The position numbers and the translations under genes were made by a program. Positions 28,401-43,400 of a stretch of DNA of 64,000 bases are shown here, one piece after another. Below the pieces are notes generated by a model. It did not search any database and had not been told where the DNA came from. It worked only from the letters and a program-made list of their open reading frames with translations. The stretch is from UBA5158 sp963692955 (GTDB lineage Bacteria; Pseudomonadota; Gammaproteobacteria; DSM-16500). The DNA lies in contig OY843587.1 in NCBI GenBank assembly GCA_963692955.1, positions 310,001 through 374,000 on the forward strand, read 5' to 3'. Each line of letters opens with the position of its first letter. Position 1 is the first letter of the stretch.

Positions 28401-31400
28401 TATTGGCAACGCAACGACAGTCGGGTTGGGTAACATCAGTGATGCAACCGGTACATTGTCGTTAGGCACAGGTAACATCAGCGGCGCGGTCACGCAAAAT
28501 GCTAGCACGACGTTGAACTTATCCGGCTTGTCTGCGAACACGACTAGCACTATCGCATTGAATAATACGACGAACAGCTTCACCGGCACGGTAGCGTTAG
28601 CTAATACGGGTGTTAACGCAGTGAGCTTAGTTGATAGCGCTGCATTGCAATTGGGTACGGTGAATGTGGGTGGTAACTTAACTTTAACTGCAGGCGGTAA
28701 CATTACGCAAACCGGCACGATTATGGCGACCGGCGGTGTCACGACATTAGGTGTCAGCGTTGCGGGCTCGGATATTTTATTAGGCACGCAAGCGAATGAC
28801 TTTGGCACCAGCGCAGTGGTATTTAGTAACACGGGCCCTGCGGTAGCGGCTGATATTCGTGATATTTCTTTAAGAAATGTCGATTCAAGTGCTGCGACGT
28901 CAAGCTTTACGGGCTTAACGAATTTACGCAACTTAACGTTAACGAATAATAACGATGGTATTACGTTAGGCGCGGTGACGTTGACGAACAGCGGTAATTT
29001 ATCACTGACGGCTGGCGGTGCGGTTTCTCAAACCGGTGCGATCGTGGTTCCAGGTATGACGACAGTTAACGCGGGTAGTGGCACGATTAACTTATTAACG
29101 AACGGTGGTTCGAATAGCTTTACCGGTGCGGTGGTATTGAATACGACGGGTAATGCCTCAATCAATGACAATACTGCATTATCATTTGGTGCTTCTAGCA
29201 TTGGCGGAACGTTAACAGCAACGGCGAATGGCGCGATTAGCCAAGCTGGCGCATTGACCGTGACAGGCGCTTCTAGCTTTAATGCGGGCGCTAACACAAT
29301 TAACTTAACGACGAATGGCACCTCGAATAGTTTTGGTGGCGCCGTCGCGTTAACGGGTTCAAGCGCGACGTTGACGGATAGCATTGCGTTGTCGATGGTG
29401 GCTTCTACGATAACGAATGGCTTAACGTTGTCTTCCGGCGGCGCGATTTCCGAAACAGGTGTTATCACGGCGGGTACGTTAGGAACGACATCCGTTGGCG
29501 GTACAAACTTAAGCACGAGCACTAACGTAATCGGTAGTTATAATGCTACGAACACAGGTGGCGGCGCGCTTTCCTTTAAAACTTCTTCCGCATTGACGTT
29601 AACCGGCGTTTCACAAACTGGTACGGGCGCGGTGACGATTAACAGTGGTGCGTTGAGCATTAACGGCAGCATCGTTGGCGGCACGGGTAATATGGTTAAT
29701 TTAGTTTCTACGGGAACGATTGGTGAATCGGCGACGAGTTCGATTAATGCTTCTACGTTAGCTGTGACTTCTGTGGGTGGCACGACATTAAATACGACAG
29801 GGGCTACCAATACAATTTCTAACTTTGGCGGTACGAATACTTCTAGTGGTAATGTGGCTCTAAGTAATAGTGCCGCGTTAACGCTAAATGCGGTGACGAA
29901 TAATGTTGGCACGATTAATGTTAATAACACCGGTGCGTTAACTGTTAGCGGAGCGTTAGCTTCTTCCGGTACGGATACGTTAGCTAGCACTGGCCTATTG
30001 ACCGTGAATAACGGTATCAGTACGACGAACAGCGCGATTTCGTTAACGGGTGTTGGCTTCACGCAAGCGGCGAGCTCGAATATTAATGCCGGCAGCGGTA
30101 CGATAGCCATTAGCGCAGGCGGCGGCGCGGCGCAATTTAATACCGGTACGTTAACGTCAACGAATACTTCCGCGACGGCGATTTCTATTGGCAACGCAAC
30201 GACAGTCGCGTTAGGTAACATCAGTGATGCTACCGGCACATTATCATTAGGTACGGGTAACATCAGCGGTGCGGTCACACAAAATACCGGTACGACGTTG
30301 AACTTATCAGGCTTGTCTGCGAACACGACTAGCACTATCGCATTGAATAATACGACGAACAGTTTCACGGGCACGGTAGCGTTAGCTAACACGGGCACTA
30401 ACGCAGTGAGCTTAGTTGATAGCGCTGCATTGCAATTGGGTACGGTGAATGTGGGTGGTAACTTAACTTTAACCGCAGGCGGTAACATTACGCAAACCGG
30501 CACGATTATGGCGACCGGCGGCGTCACGACATTAGGTGTCAGCGTTGCGGGCTCGGATATTTTATTAGGTACGCAAGCAAATGACTTTGGCACCAGCGCA
30601 GTGGTATTTAGTAACACGGGCCCTGCGGTAGCGGCGGATATTCGTGATATTTCTTTAAGAAATGTCGATTCAAGTGCTGCGACGTCAAGCTTTACGGGCT
30701 TAACGAATTTACGCAACTTAACGTTAACGAATAATAACGATGGTATTACGTTAGGCGCGGTGACGTTGACGAACAGTGGTAACTTATCACTGACAGCAGG
30801 CGGTGCAGTCACGCAAACCGGTGCAATTGTTGTTCCAGGTACGACGACAGTTAACGCGGGCAGTGGCACGATTAACTTATTAACGAACGGGGGTTCGAAT
30901 AGCTTTACCGGCGCGGTGGTATTGAATACGACGGGTAATGCCTCTATAAACGACAATACAGCATTATCATTTGATGCTTCGAGCATTGGCGGAACGTTAA
31001 CAGCGACGGCGAATGGTGCGATTAGCCAAGCTGGCGCATTGACTGTAACAGGCGCTTCTAGCTTTAATGCGGGCGCTAACGCGATTAACTTAACGACCAA
31101 TGGCGCCTCGAATAGTTTTGGTGGTGCGGTCGCGTTGACGGGTTCAAGCGCGACATTGACGGATAGCATTGCATTACAAATGGCGGCTTCTACGATAACG
31201 AATGGGTTAACGTTGTCTTCCGGCGGCGCGATTTCCGAAACAGGTGTTATCACGGCAGGTACGTTAGGAACGACATCCGTTGGCGGTACGAACTTAGGCA
31301 CCAGCACTAACGTTGTCAGTAATTACAGTGCAACGAACACAGGTGGCGGCGCGCTTTCCTTTAAAACTTCTTCCGCATTGACGTTAACCGGCGTATCACA

Positions 31401-34400
31401 AACCGGCACGGGTGCAGTGACGATTAATAGTGGTGCGTTGAGCATTAACGGCAGCATCGTTGGCGGCACGGGTAATACGGTTAATTTAGTTTCTACGGGA
31501 ACGATTGGTGAATCGGCGACGAGTTCGATTAATGCTTCTACGTTAGCTGTGACTTCTGTTGGTGGCACGACATTAAATACGTCGGGCGCTACCAACACAA
31601 TTTCTAACTTTGGCGGTACGAATACTTCTAGCGGTAATGTGGCTCTAAGTAATAGTGCCGCGTTAACGCTAAATGCGGTGACGAATAATGTTGGCACGAT
31701 TAATGTTAATAACACCGGTGCGTTAACTGTTAGCGGAGCGTTAGCTTCTTCCGGTACGGATACGTTAGCTAGCACTGGCCTATTGACCGTGAATAACGGT
31801 ATCAGTACGACGAACAGCGCGATTTCGTTAACGGGTGTTGGCTTCACGCAAGCGGCGAGCACGAATATTAATGCCGGCAGCGGTACGATAGCCATTAGCG
31901 CAGGCGGCGGCGCGGCGCAATTTAATACCGGTACGTTAACGTCAACGAATACTTCTGCGACGGCGATTTCTATTGGCAACGCAACGACAGTCGCGTTGGG
32001 TAACATCAGTGATGCAACCGGTACATTGTCGTTAGGCACAGGTAACATCAGCGGTGCGGTCACACAAAATACCGGTACGACGTTGAACTTGTCAGGCTTG
32101 TCTGCGAATACGACCAGTACTATCGCATTGAATAATACGACGAACAGTTTCACGGGCACGGTAGCGTTAGCTAATACGGGTGTTAACGCGGTGAGCTTAG
32201 TTGATAGCGCTGCATTGCAATTGGGTACGGTGAATGTGGGTGGTAACTTAACTTTGGCTGCTGGCGGTAACATTACGCAAACCGGCACGATTATGGCGAC
32301 CGGCGGCGTCACGACATTAGGTGTCAGCGTTGCGGGCTCGGATATTTTATTAGGCACGCAAGCAAATGACTTTGGCACCAGCGCAGTGGTATTTAGTAAC
32401 ACGGGCCCTGCGGTAGCGGCGGATATTCGTGATATTTCTTTAAGAAATGTCGATTCAAGTGCTGCGACGTCAAGCTTTACGGGCTTAACGAATTTACGCA
32501 ACTTAACGTTAACGAATAATAACGATGGCATTACGCTCGGTGCGGTGACGTTGACGAACAGTGGCAACTTATCACTGACAGCAGGTGGTGCAGTCACGCA
32601 AACCGGTGCGATTGTTGTTCCAGGTACGACGACAGTTAACGCGGGTAGTGGCACGATTAACTTATTAACGAACGGTGGTTCGAATAGCTTTACCGGGGCG
32701 GTGGTATTAAACACGACGGGTAATGCATCAATTAATAATAATACCGCTCTGGTACTAGGCGTTTCGACAATCGGCGGCACGTTCACAGGCGTTGCAAATG
32801 GCGCGATTAGTCAAACAGGCGCGCTGGCAATCACGGGTGCTTCCAGTTTCAATGCTGGTGCAAACTCGATTGATTTAACGACGAATGGCAGCGCGAATAG
32901 CTTTATCGGCGCGGTTGGTTTAACGGGATCTAGCGCGACGTTGACGGATAGCATTGCGTTGTCGATGGCGGCTTCTACGATAACAAATGCCTTAACCCTG
33001 TCTTCCGGTGGCGCGATTACGGAAACAGGCGTTATTACCGCTAATTCATTAGGTACGACGTCAGTCGGCGGTACGAATTTATCATCGAGTACTAATGCGC
33101 TTGGTAGTTTTACCGCGTCTAATTCTACTAGCGGCGATATTACATTAGCGAATTCGAATAATAGTTTTGTGGTTAACGCGATTACGCAAAACAGCGGTAG
33201 CGGTGCCGTGAATATTTCTAACTCTGGCACAACGACTATCTCAGGCGCTATTAACACGACCGGTGGCAACGTCGTACTTAGCACGACAACCCCAGATTCA
33301 ACCGCTCGCGTGTTAACGATAAATGGCGCTATTAATTCAAACGGCGGATCGATTTCGGCTTCAGCGGCTAATCCAAATGATATTACGGCGTTAGTCGTCA
33401 ATAGCGTCTTGAATTCAGGTTCAGGAACGGGCGGCATTTTAACGATCGGTGGTGGCACGGCGTTAAACGCATCGCCAGTCGTAGGCCAAGGTAATATTAC
33501 ACTGCAAGGTAATGGTTTAGATTTAACATTAGGTACAGTAAATTTCACTACTTCGACGAACCTTTCAGTGGCAAGAAATATTATTGTTAACGGCATGTTA
33601 ACAACTAGTGGAACGGCTTCCAATTTAAGTTTGACCGCGGATAGTAATAACGTCGGCGTCGGCGGTGTTGTCGTTACCGGCACGGGTTCGATTAATTCGA
33701 CAGGTAGTTTATTCATTAGCGGCTCTGATATTTATCCTTTCGCCGGTGCTGATTCTACCGCGGCGGTCGAAGTGGAAACCGGCGGTACGATTAAAGCAGC
33801 TGGTAATATTTCGTTATCAGGTAATGTAGGCGCAGGCAATATTTTATTAAATGGTACTGTGACGACCACGGGTACGAATAATACTATCAGCTTAACGACG
33901 GCAACCGGCACGGCTAGCGACATTCTTATTAATAGCAGTATTACTGGGGTTTCCGGCAATGTATCGGCGCTAGCTGGGCGCAATGTCACTTTCAATTCGG
34001 GCAGCATTTCCACCGGCGGCAATGTTACTTTAAATGGTGCGACTGGCGCGATCAGTGAAACGGGTACCAGCGCTATTTCAGGCTCTACACTTTCCACTAC
34101 TTCAGCTACCGGTACTTCATTAACGGCATCGGGCAATGCGGTGACGAATTTCACCGCTTCGAATAGCGGTACGGGTGTAATTTCGTTAACAGATTTGATT
34201 GCGAATTTAGGTGTGACTAGCATTAGTCAAAGTGGAACGGGCGCGGTTTCGATTACGAATTCAACCGGCAATATCAATATTAACGGCACGTTTGCTGCCG
34301 GCTCGAACGCGATTAATTTGACTGCGACTTCTGGCGCAATTAGTGAAGCAGCGGCTAATAAGATTACTGGTGGAACTTTAACGACGAATGCATCGACCGG

Positions 34401-37400
34401 CGTTAGTTTAGCCGGTACAGCAAATCAAGTGACTGGCTTTGCGGCGACGAATGCGACAGGCAATATTAGTTTAGTTAACGCGACGAGTTTAAATGTCGGC
34501 GCGGTAAATGAAACCGGTACTGGTACGATTTCAATTACTAACGCTGGTACGTTATCCACATCAGGTACGATCAGAACGGGTTCTAACGGCGCAATTTCTG
34601 TAACGACGACGGGTTCTGCTAACGGTCTCGCGGTTGGTTCAAGTATAAATTCCGGCTCAGGCACGCTGACACTTACCGCCGGTAATGACCTTACGATTAA
34701 TAATGGGGGCAGTTTAACTAGCACCGGTACGATGAGCTTAAATAGTAATACTGGACAAGTCGCAGAAATTGGTACGGGGGTAATTTCCGCGGGGACGTTA
34801 ACGACTAGCTCGGCAGTCGGCACCGTCTTGGGAACTACTTCAAATGCGATCGGTAACTTCGGCGGAAGTAATAGCGGTGCGGGTGCTATCACGCTGCAAG
34901 ACTCAATCACTAATTTAGGTCTCAACGCCATCACGCAAAGTGGTACGGGTGCTGTATCAATTACGAATTCAACCGGTAACATTGTACTGAACGGCGCATT
35001 AGCGGCGGGCTCTGCGAATTCTGTAGCGTTAACGGCCACCGCAGGTATGATTTCTGAAAGTGCTGGCAGTACGAATATTATTACGGGTCTGTCATTAGCT
35101 ACGACGTCTTCTACAGGTTTGAGCTTAACGAATAACAACAGTGTCGGTAGTGTGACAATTTCAAATACGGGTGCGGGTACAGTGGCTTATGTCAATGCCG
35201 GCGCTTTGACTTTAACTAACTTGACACAAAGTAATTCTGGCGGCGCGGTTAATATTAATAGTGGCGCTTTAACTATCGGTAATATTTCTGGTGGTACTGG
35301 CAATACAATTAATCTAACTTCTACGAGTACGATTGGAGAATCTTCTTCAAGTACCATTACAGCGTCTACTTTAAACATTTCTTCGGTCGGTGGAACGGCG
35401 CTTAACACAGCCGGTGCGACTAATACAATTTCTAATTTTGGCGGTTCAAACGCGATTAGCGGCAATATCGTTTTAGTGAATAATGCGGCGCTATCGCTCA
35501 ATGCCCTGACGAATAGCGTCGGTAATATTAACGTCAGTACGACCGGTTCGAACGCGTTGACCGTAAGCGGAGCGCTTGCTTCATCAGGTACCGATACATT
35601 AAATGCCGGCGGTTTATTAACGGTTAGTAATGGTATCACTACGACGAATAACGCGATTTCGTTAACGGGTGGTACGGGTGTGACGCAATCCGCTAGTACG
35701 TTGGTTAATTCCGGTAGCGCGGCGTTGACGGTAAATGCAACTAGCGGCGCCATTACTTTGAATTCCGCATCGTTGTTGTTGACGACTGGCACGGCGACAT
35801 TAAATGCTAATTCGATGGCGTTTAACGCGACTTCACAAATTGGTGGCTCGGCTTCTGGCACGGGTACAGCGGCTACTGTTATTCTCGCTCCCACAACGGC
35901 TAATACAACGATTGGTATCGCCGGCGGTACGGGTTCACTTTCTTTAACACAAGCCATGTTGAATGATGTGCGTGGGACGAATGTTCGCATTGGTAATAGC
36001 ACGGCGGGTGCGATTAACGCTGGCGCGTTTACTTCAGTTTCTACTTTTGCTACGGGTAATTTAACTTTAGATACCGCTGGCACTATCACGCAATCTGGCG
36101 CGATTAACTTGGGCACAGGTAATTTAATTCTGCGTGACGCAAGTAGTGTTAGTTTAACAACTACAGGTAACGTGTTTAACACGATTGCGAGTAATAACAC
36201 GGGCAGTCTTGCGATTAATGAAGCGGCAAACAGTAATTTAACGATCGGTACTTTAAGCGATGACCTTGGTACGGCGACGGGTTTAACAGTCACTGGTGCT
36301 AATACAATTTCAGTGACAGAAGCGGCAGGTACGGGAACGTTAACGGTCAGCAATCCAGTGACGAGTGGTTCTGGCGCGATTGCTTTAACTTCCGGCGGTC
36401 TCTTGACGGTCGGTAATACGATTAGTACGTCAGGCGCGATTAACATAACGTCGTTAGGCGCGAACATCAGTCAAACTGGCGCGATCGGTATTACGACCGC
36501 AGGCACATTAACGACGTCGTCAGTAACGGGAACATCATTAGCTGGCACATTGAATGCGGTTTCAAATTATGTGGCGAGCAATAGTGGCGCTGGCGCGATT
36601 TCATTTACAGACGCATTGGCGAGCGCGGCGGTCGGCCTTGGCAATATCACTCAAACCGGCACGGGCGCAGTAAATATTACGAATAGTAAAGGTATCACTC
36701 TGAACGGTGCAATCGCCGCGGGTGCTACTAACGCGGTATCGTTAACCGCGGCTACGGGTGCGATTACGGAAAGTGCTACTAGTACTAACATCATCACTGG
36801 AGCTTCATTATCAACGACTTCATCTTCTGGCTTGTCATTGACGAACAATAATAATGTCGGCAGCTTAACCGTTTCGAATACGGGTACCGGCGCTGTTTCC
36901 TATACAAATACTGGTACGTTAACGTTAACGAGTTTGACGCAAAGTAATAGTGGCGGCGCCGTGACTATTAATAGTGGTGCTTTGACTATTGGTAATCTTT
37001 CCGGCGGAACCGGTAATATAGTAAATCTAACGTCGACTGGGGCGATTGGAGAAACTTCTTCGAGTACGATCACGGCTTCTACCTTAGCTGTCACCTCTGC
37101 CGGCGGTACAACATTAAATACGACAGGCGCTACGAATACGATTTCTGCTTTCGGCGGTACGAATACTTCTAGTGGTGATATTGTGCTGGCAGACGGTACT
37201 GCGTTAACGCTGAATGCGCTGACGAATAATGTCGGCAATATCAATATCAGCACCAGCGGTTCAAATACGATGACGGTCGGTGGTGCGATTTCATCATCGG
37301 GTAACGATACGTTAACGGCTGGCGGCTTATTAACTGTTAACAGTGGCGTTACTGCTACAGCCGGGGCGATTACATTAACAGGCGCTGGCTTTACGCAAGC

Positions 37401-40400
37401 GGCGAGCACGACGATTAATTCCGGCAGCAATGCGTTAACGGTCAACGCGGGCACGGGTGCTATTACTTTAAATGCGGCTGCGTTGTTATTAACGACTGGC
37501 ACGGCGACATTAAATGCTAATTCGATGGCGTTTAACGCGACCTCACAAATTGGTGGTTCGGCTTCTGGTACCGGTACAGCGGCAACCGTTATTCTTGCGC
37601 CGACGACAGCGGGTACGACGATTGGTATCGCGGGCGGCACGGGTTCACTTTCTTTAACACAAGCCATGTTGAATGATGTGCGCGGCACGAATGTTCGCAT
37701 TGGTAATAGCACGGCGGGCGCGATTAACTCTGGCGCATTCACATCACTTTCTACTTTTGCCTCTGGTAATTTAACCTTAGATACTGCGGGGACGATCACG
37801 CAATCTGGCGCGATGAACTTGGGCACGGGTAATTTAATTCTCCGTGACGCAAGTAGTGTTAGTTTGACAAACACCGGTAACGTATTTAACACGATTGCAA
37901 GTACCAACACGGGCAGTCTTTCGATTAACGAAGCGGCTAATAAAAACTTAACGATTGGTACGTTATCTGATGACCTTGGCACGGCGACGGGTTTAACAGT
38001 CACTGGCGCTAATACGATTTCAGTAACAGAAGCGGCTGGATCGGGAACGTTAACGGTTAGCAATCCAGTGACGAGTGGTTCTGGCGCGATTGCTTTAACT
38101 TCCGGCGGTCTCTTGACGGTCGGTAATACGATTAGTACGTCAGGCGCGATTAACTTAACATCGTTAGGCGCGAACATCACTCAAACCGGCGCGATCGGTA
38201 TCACGACGGCAGGCACATTGACGACTTCTTCAGTAACGGGAACATCATTAGCTGGCACATTGAATGCGGTTTCAAATTATGTGGCCAGCAATAGTGGCGC
38301 TGGCGCGATTTCATTTACAGATGCATTGGCGAGCGCGGCGGTCGGCCTTGGCAGTATCACACAAACCGGAACGGGCGCGGTAAATATTACGAATAGTAAA
38401 GGTATCACTCTAAACGGTGCAATCGCCGCGGGTGCTGCTAACGCGGTATCGTTAACTGCGGCTACGGGTGCGATTACGGAAAGTGCTACTAGTACTAACA
38501 TCATCACTGGAGCTTCATTATCAACGACTTCATCTTCTGGCTTGTCATTGACGAACAATAATAATGTCGGCAGCTTAACCGTTTCGAATACGGGTACCGG
38601 CGCTGTTTCCTATACAAATACTGGTACGTTAACGTTAACGAGTTTGACGCAAAGTAATGGTGGCGGTGCCGTGACTATTAATAGTGGTGCTTTGACTATT
38701 GGTAATCTTTCCGGCGGAACCGGTAATACAGTTAATCTAACGTCGACTGGGGCGATTGGAGAAACTTCTTCGAGTACGATCACGGCTTCTACCTTAGCTG
38801 TCACCTCTGCCGGCGGTACAACATTAAATACGACAGGCGCTACGAATACGATTTCTGCTTTCGGCGGTACGAATACTTCTAGTGGTAATATCTTGTTAAC
38901 AGACGGTACTGCGTTAACGCTGAATGCGATTACGAATAATGTCGGTAACATTGGTATCACTACCAGTGGTTCAAACACGATGACGGTGAGTGGCGCGCTT
39001 TCTTCATCTGGTACAGATACATTAACGGCCGGTGGCTTGTTAACGATTAGTAATGGTATTACCGCGACCAACAGTGCGATTTCCTTGACAGGTACGGGTG
39101 TCACGCAAACGACGGGAACGATTGGTTCCGGCACGGGCACGATTTCAGTTAACGCAGGTGGCGGCGCGGCGCAATTTAACTCTGGCACCTTGTCCTCAAC
39201 GAATACGTCTGCGACCGCGATTTCAATCACGAATGCGACGACAGTCGGCCTGGGTAATGTGACGGATACAACTGGCACGTTAGCATTGGGCAGCATCAGC
39301 GGCGCGGTCACGCAAAATGCTAGCACGACGTTGAACTTGTCAGGCTTGTCTGCGAACACGACTAGCACTATCGCATTGAATAATACGACGAACAGCTTCA
39401 CAGGCACGGTAACGTTAGCTAATACGGGTGTTAACGCAGTGAGCTTAGTCGATAGTGCTGCATTGCAATTAGGTACGGTGAATGTGGGTGGCAACTTAAC
39501 TTTGACTGCAGGCGGTAACATTACGCAAACCGGCACGATTATGGCGACCGGCGGCGTCACGACATTAGGTGTCAGCGTTGCGGGCTCGGATATTTTATTA
39601 GGCACGCAAGCAAATGACTTTGGCACCAGCGCAGTGGTATTTAGTAACACGGGCCCTGCGGTAGCGGCGGATATTCGTGATATTTCTTTAAGAAATATCG
39701 ATTCAAGTGCGGCGACATCAAGCTTTACGGGCTTAACGAATTTACGCAACCTAACGTTAACAAATAATAACGCGGGCATTACGCTCGGCGCGGTGACGTT
39801 GACGAACAGTGGCAACTTATCACTGACAGCAGGCGGTGCAGTCACGCAAACCGGTGCGATCGTGGTTCCAGGTACGACGACAGTTAACGCGGGCAGTGGC
39901 ACGATTAACTTATTAACGAACGGTGGTTCGAATAGCTTTACCGGCGCGGTGGTATTGAATACGACGGGTAATGCCTCTATAAACGACAATACAGCATTAT
40001 CGTTTGGTGCTTCGAGCATTGGCGGAACGTTAACAGCGACGGTGAATGGTGCGATTAGCCAAGCTGGCGCATTGACTGTAACAGGCGCTTCTAGCTTTAA
40101 TGCGGGCGCTAACGCGATTAACTTAACGACCAATGGCGCCTCGAATAGTTTTGCTGGTGCGGTCGCGTTGACGGGTTCAAGCGCGACATTGACGGATAGC
40201 ATTGCATTACAAATGGCGGCTTCTACGATAACGAATGGGTTAACGTTGTCTTCCGGCGGCGCGATTTCCGAAACAGGTGTTATCACGGCAGGTACGTTAG
40301 GAACGACATCCGTTGGCGGTACGAACTTAGGCACCAGCACTAACGTTGTCAGTAATTACAGTGCAACGAACACAGGTGGCGGCGCGCTTTCCTTTAAAAC

Positions 40401-43400
40401 TTCTTCCGCATTAACGTTAACCGGCGTATCACAAACCGGCACGGGTGCAGTGACGATTAATAGTGGTGCGTTGAGCATTAACGGCAGCATCGTTGGCGGC
40501 ACGGGTAATACGGTTAATTTAGTTTCTACGGGAGCAATTGGTGAATCGGCGACGAGTTCGATTAATGCTTCTACGTTAGCTGTGACTTCTGTTGGTGGCA
40601 CGACATTAAATACGACAGGGGCTACCAATACAATTTCTAACTTTGGCGGTACGAATACTTCTAGTGGTAATGTGGCTCTAAGTAATAGTGCCGCGTTAAC
40701 GCTAAATGCGGTGACGAATAATGTTGGCACGATTAATGTTAATAACACTGGCGCGTTAACTGTTAGCGGAGCGTTAGCTTCTTCCGGTACGGATACGTTA
40801 GCTAGCACTGGCCTATTGACCGTGAATAACGGTATTAGTACGACGAACAGCGCGATTTCGTTAACGGGTGTTGGCTTCACGCAAGCGGCGAGCACGAATA
40901 TTAATGCTGGCAGCGGTACGATAGGCATTAGCGCAGGCGGCGGCGCGGCGCAATTTAATACCGGTACGTTAACGTCAACGAATACTTCCGCGACGGCGAT
41001 TTCTATTGGCAACGCAACGACAGTCGGGTTGGGTAACATCAGTGATGCAACCGGTACATTGTCGTTAGGCACAGGTAACATCAGCGGTGCGGTCACACAA
41101 AATACCGGTACGACGTTGAACTTATCCGGCTTGTCTGCGAATACGACCAGCACTATCGCATTGAATAATACGACGAACAGTTTTACTGGCCCGGTAGCCT
41201 TAGTTAACACGGGCACTAACGCAGTGAGCTTAGTTGATAGCGCTGCATTGCAATTGGGTACGGTGAATGTGGGTGGTAACTTAACTTTAACCGCAGGCGG
41301 TAACATTACGCAAACCGGCACGATTATGGCGACCGGCGGCGTCACGACATTAGGTGTCAGCGTTGCGGGGTCGGATATTTTATTAGGTACGCAAGCGAAT
41401 GACTTTGGCACCAGCGCAGTGGTATTTAGTAACACGGGCCCTGCGGTAGCGGCTGATATTCGTGATATTTCTTTAAGAAATGTCGATTCAAGTGCGGCGA
41501 CGTCAAGTTTTACGGGCTTAACGAATTTACGCAACTTAACGTTAACGAATAATAACGATGGCATTACGTTAGGCGCGGTGACGTTGACGAACAGTGGTAA
41601 TTTATCACTGACGGCAGGCGGTGCAGTCACGCAAACCGGTGCAATTGTTGTTCCGGGTACGGCGACAGTTAACGCGGGCAGTGGCACGATTAACTTATTA
41701 ACGAACGGTGGTTCGAATAGCTTTACCGGGGCGGTGGTATTGAATACGACGGGTAATGCCTCTATAAACGACAATACAGCATTATCATTTGGTGCTTCGA
41801 GCATTGGCGGTACGTTAACAGCGACGGCGAATGGCGCGATTAGTCAAACAGGCGCGTTGGCAATCACGGGTGCTTCCAGTTTCAATGCTGGTGCAAACTC
41901 GATTGATTTAACGACAAATGGCAACGCGAATAGCTTTACCGGCGCGGTTGGTTTAACGGGTTCAAGCGCGACATTGACGGATAGCATTGCGTTGTCGATG
42001 GCGGCTTCTACGATAACAAATGGTTTAACGCTAACTTCTGGTGGCGCGATTTCACAAACAGGCGCTCTGTCCGCGAGTGCGTTGACGACCAGTTCTGTTG
42101 GCGGCACGACGTTAAACGGTGCTAACACGGTGGGAAGTTTTGCGGCGACGAATTCGACCAGCGGCAATATCAGCTTAACGAACACTAATAATAGTTTTGT
42201 TACGAATGCTATCACGCAAAGCAGCGGCACGGGTTCTGTCAGCATTACTAACACCGGCACGACCACAATTACCGGTGCGATTAATACTTCAGGTGGTGCT
42301 GTTTCCTTAAGTACGTTAACGCCAGATTCTACGGCGCGCGTCTTGACGATCAATGGCGCAATCAATTCAAATGGCGGCGCGATTTCAGCGACAGCGGCTA
42401 ATCCAAATGACATTACAGCGTTAGTGGTAAACAGCGTATTGAATTCAGGTTCTGGCACAGGTGGTGTGTTATCCATCGGTGGTGGTACCGCGTTGAATGC
42501 CTCACCGGTGGTCGGCCAAGGTAATATAACGCTGCAAGGTAATGGGTTAGATTTAACGTTGGGTACCGTTAACTTTACTTCCGCCACGACTTTATCTGTC
42601 GGCCGTAACATTATTATCAACGGCGCGTTAACGACAACGGGTGTTGCTTCAAACTTAGGATTAGTCGCGGATAACGGCAGCTTAGGCGTTGGCGGCGTGG
42701 TCGTGACGGGCACCGGCTCGATTAATTCAGCGGGCAACTTAAGTTTAAGCGGCTCGGATATTTATCCATTCGCGGGCGCGGATTCTACTGCGGCGATTGA
42801 AGTTGAAACCGGCGGCTCACTCCAAGCGGCGGGTAATATTTCTCTGACGGGTAATGTCGGTGCGGGCAATATCTTGTTGAATGGTACCACCAAAACCACG
42901 GGCACAAATAGTACGATTAGTCTTGCGACGTCGGCAGGCACGGCGAGCGATGTTTTAATTAACGCGAATGTGACGGCGGTATCAGGTAGTGTGACAGCGA
43001 CGGCGGGACGTAATGTGACGTTGAGCACGGGTAGTATTTCCACCGCTGGCAATGTGAATTTAACGGGCACGACGGGTGCGGTCAGTGAAACGGGCGCGGG
43101 GGCGATTTCGGGTGCGACTCTTTCTACTAGCTCAGCCACGGGTACGACCTTATCAGCAGCTAACACCGTCACGAACTTTGCCGCTTCCAATAGCGGTACA
43201 GGCGCAATTTCGTTAACGGATTCGAACGCTAATTTAGGTCTGAATGCGATTACGCAAAGCGGTACCGGTGCTGTATCTATCATGAATACCACGGGTAATA
43301 TCACATTAAATGGCGCACTGTCGGCGGGTGCTGCTAATGCTGTGACGTTAAACGCGGCGGCAGGTTCTATCTCTGAAAGTGCGACGAGTACTAATCTCAT

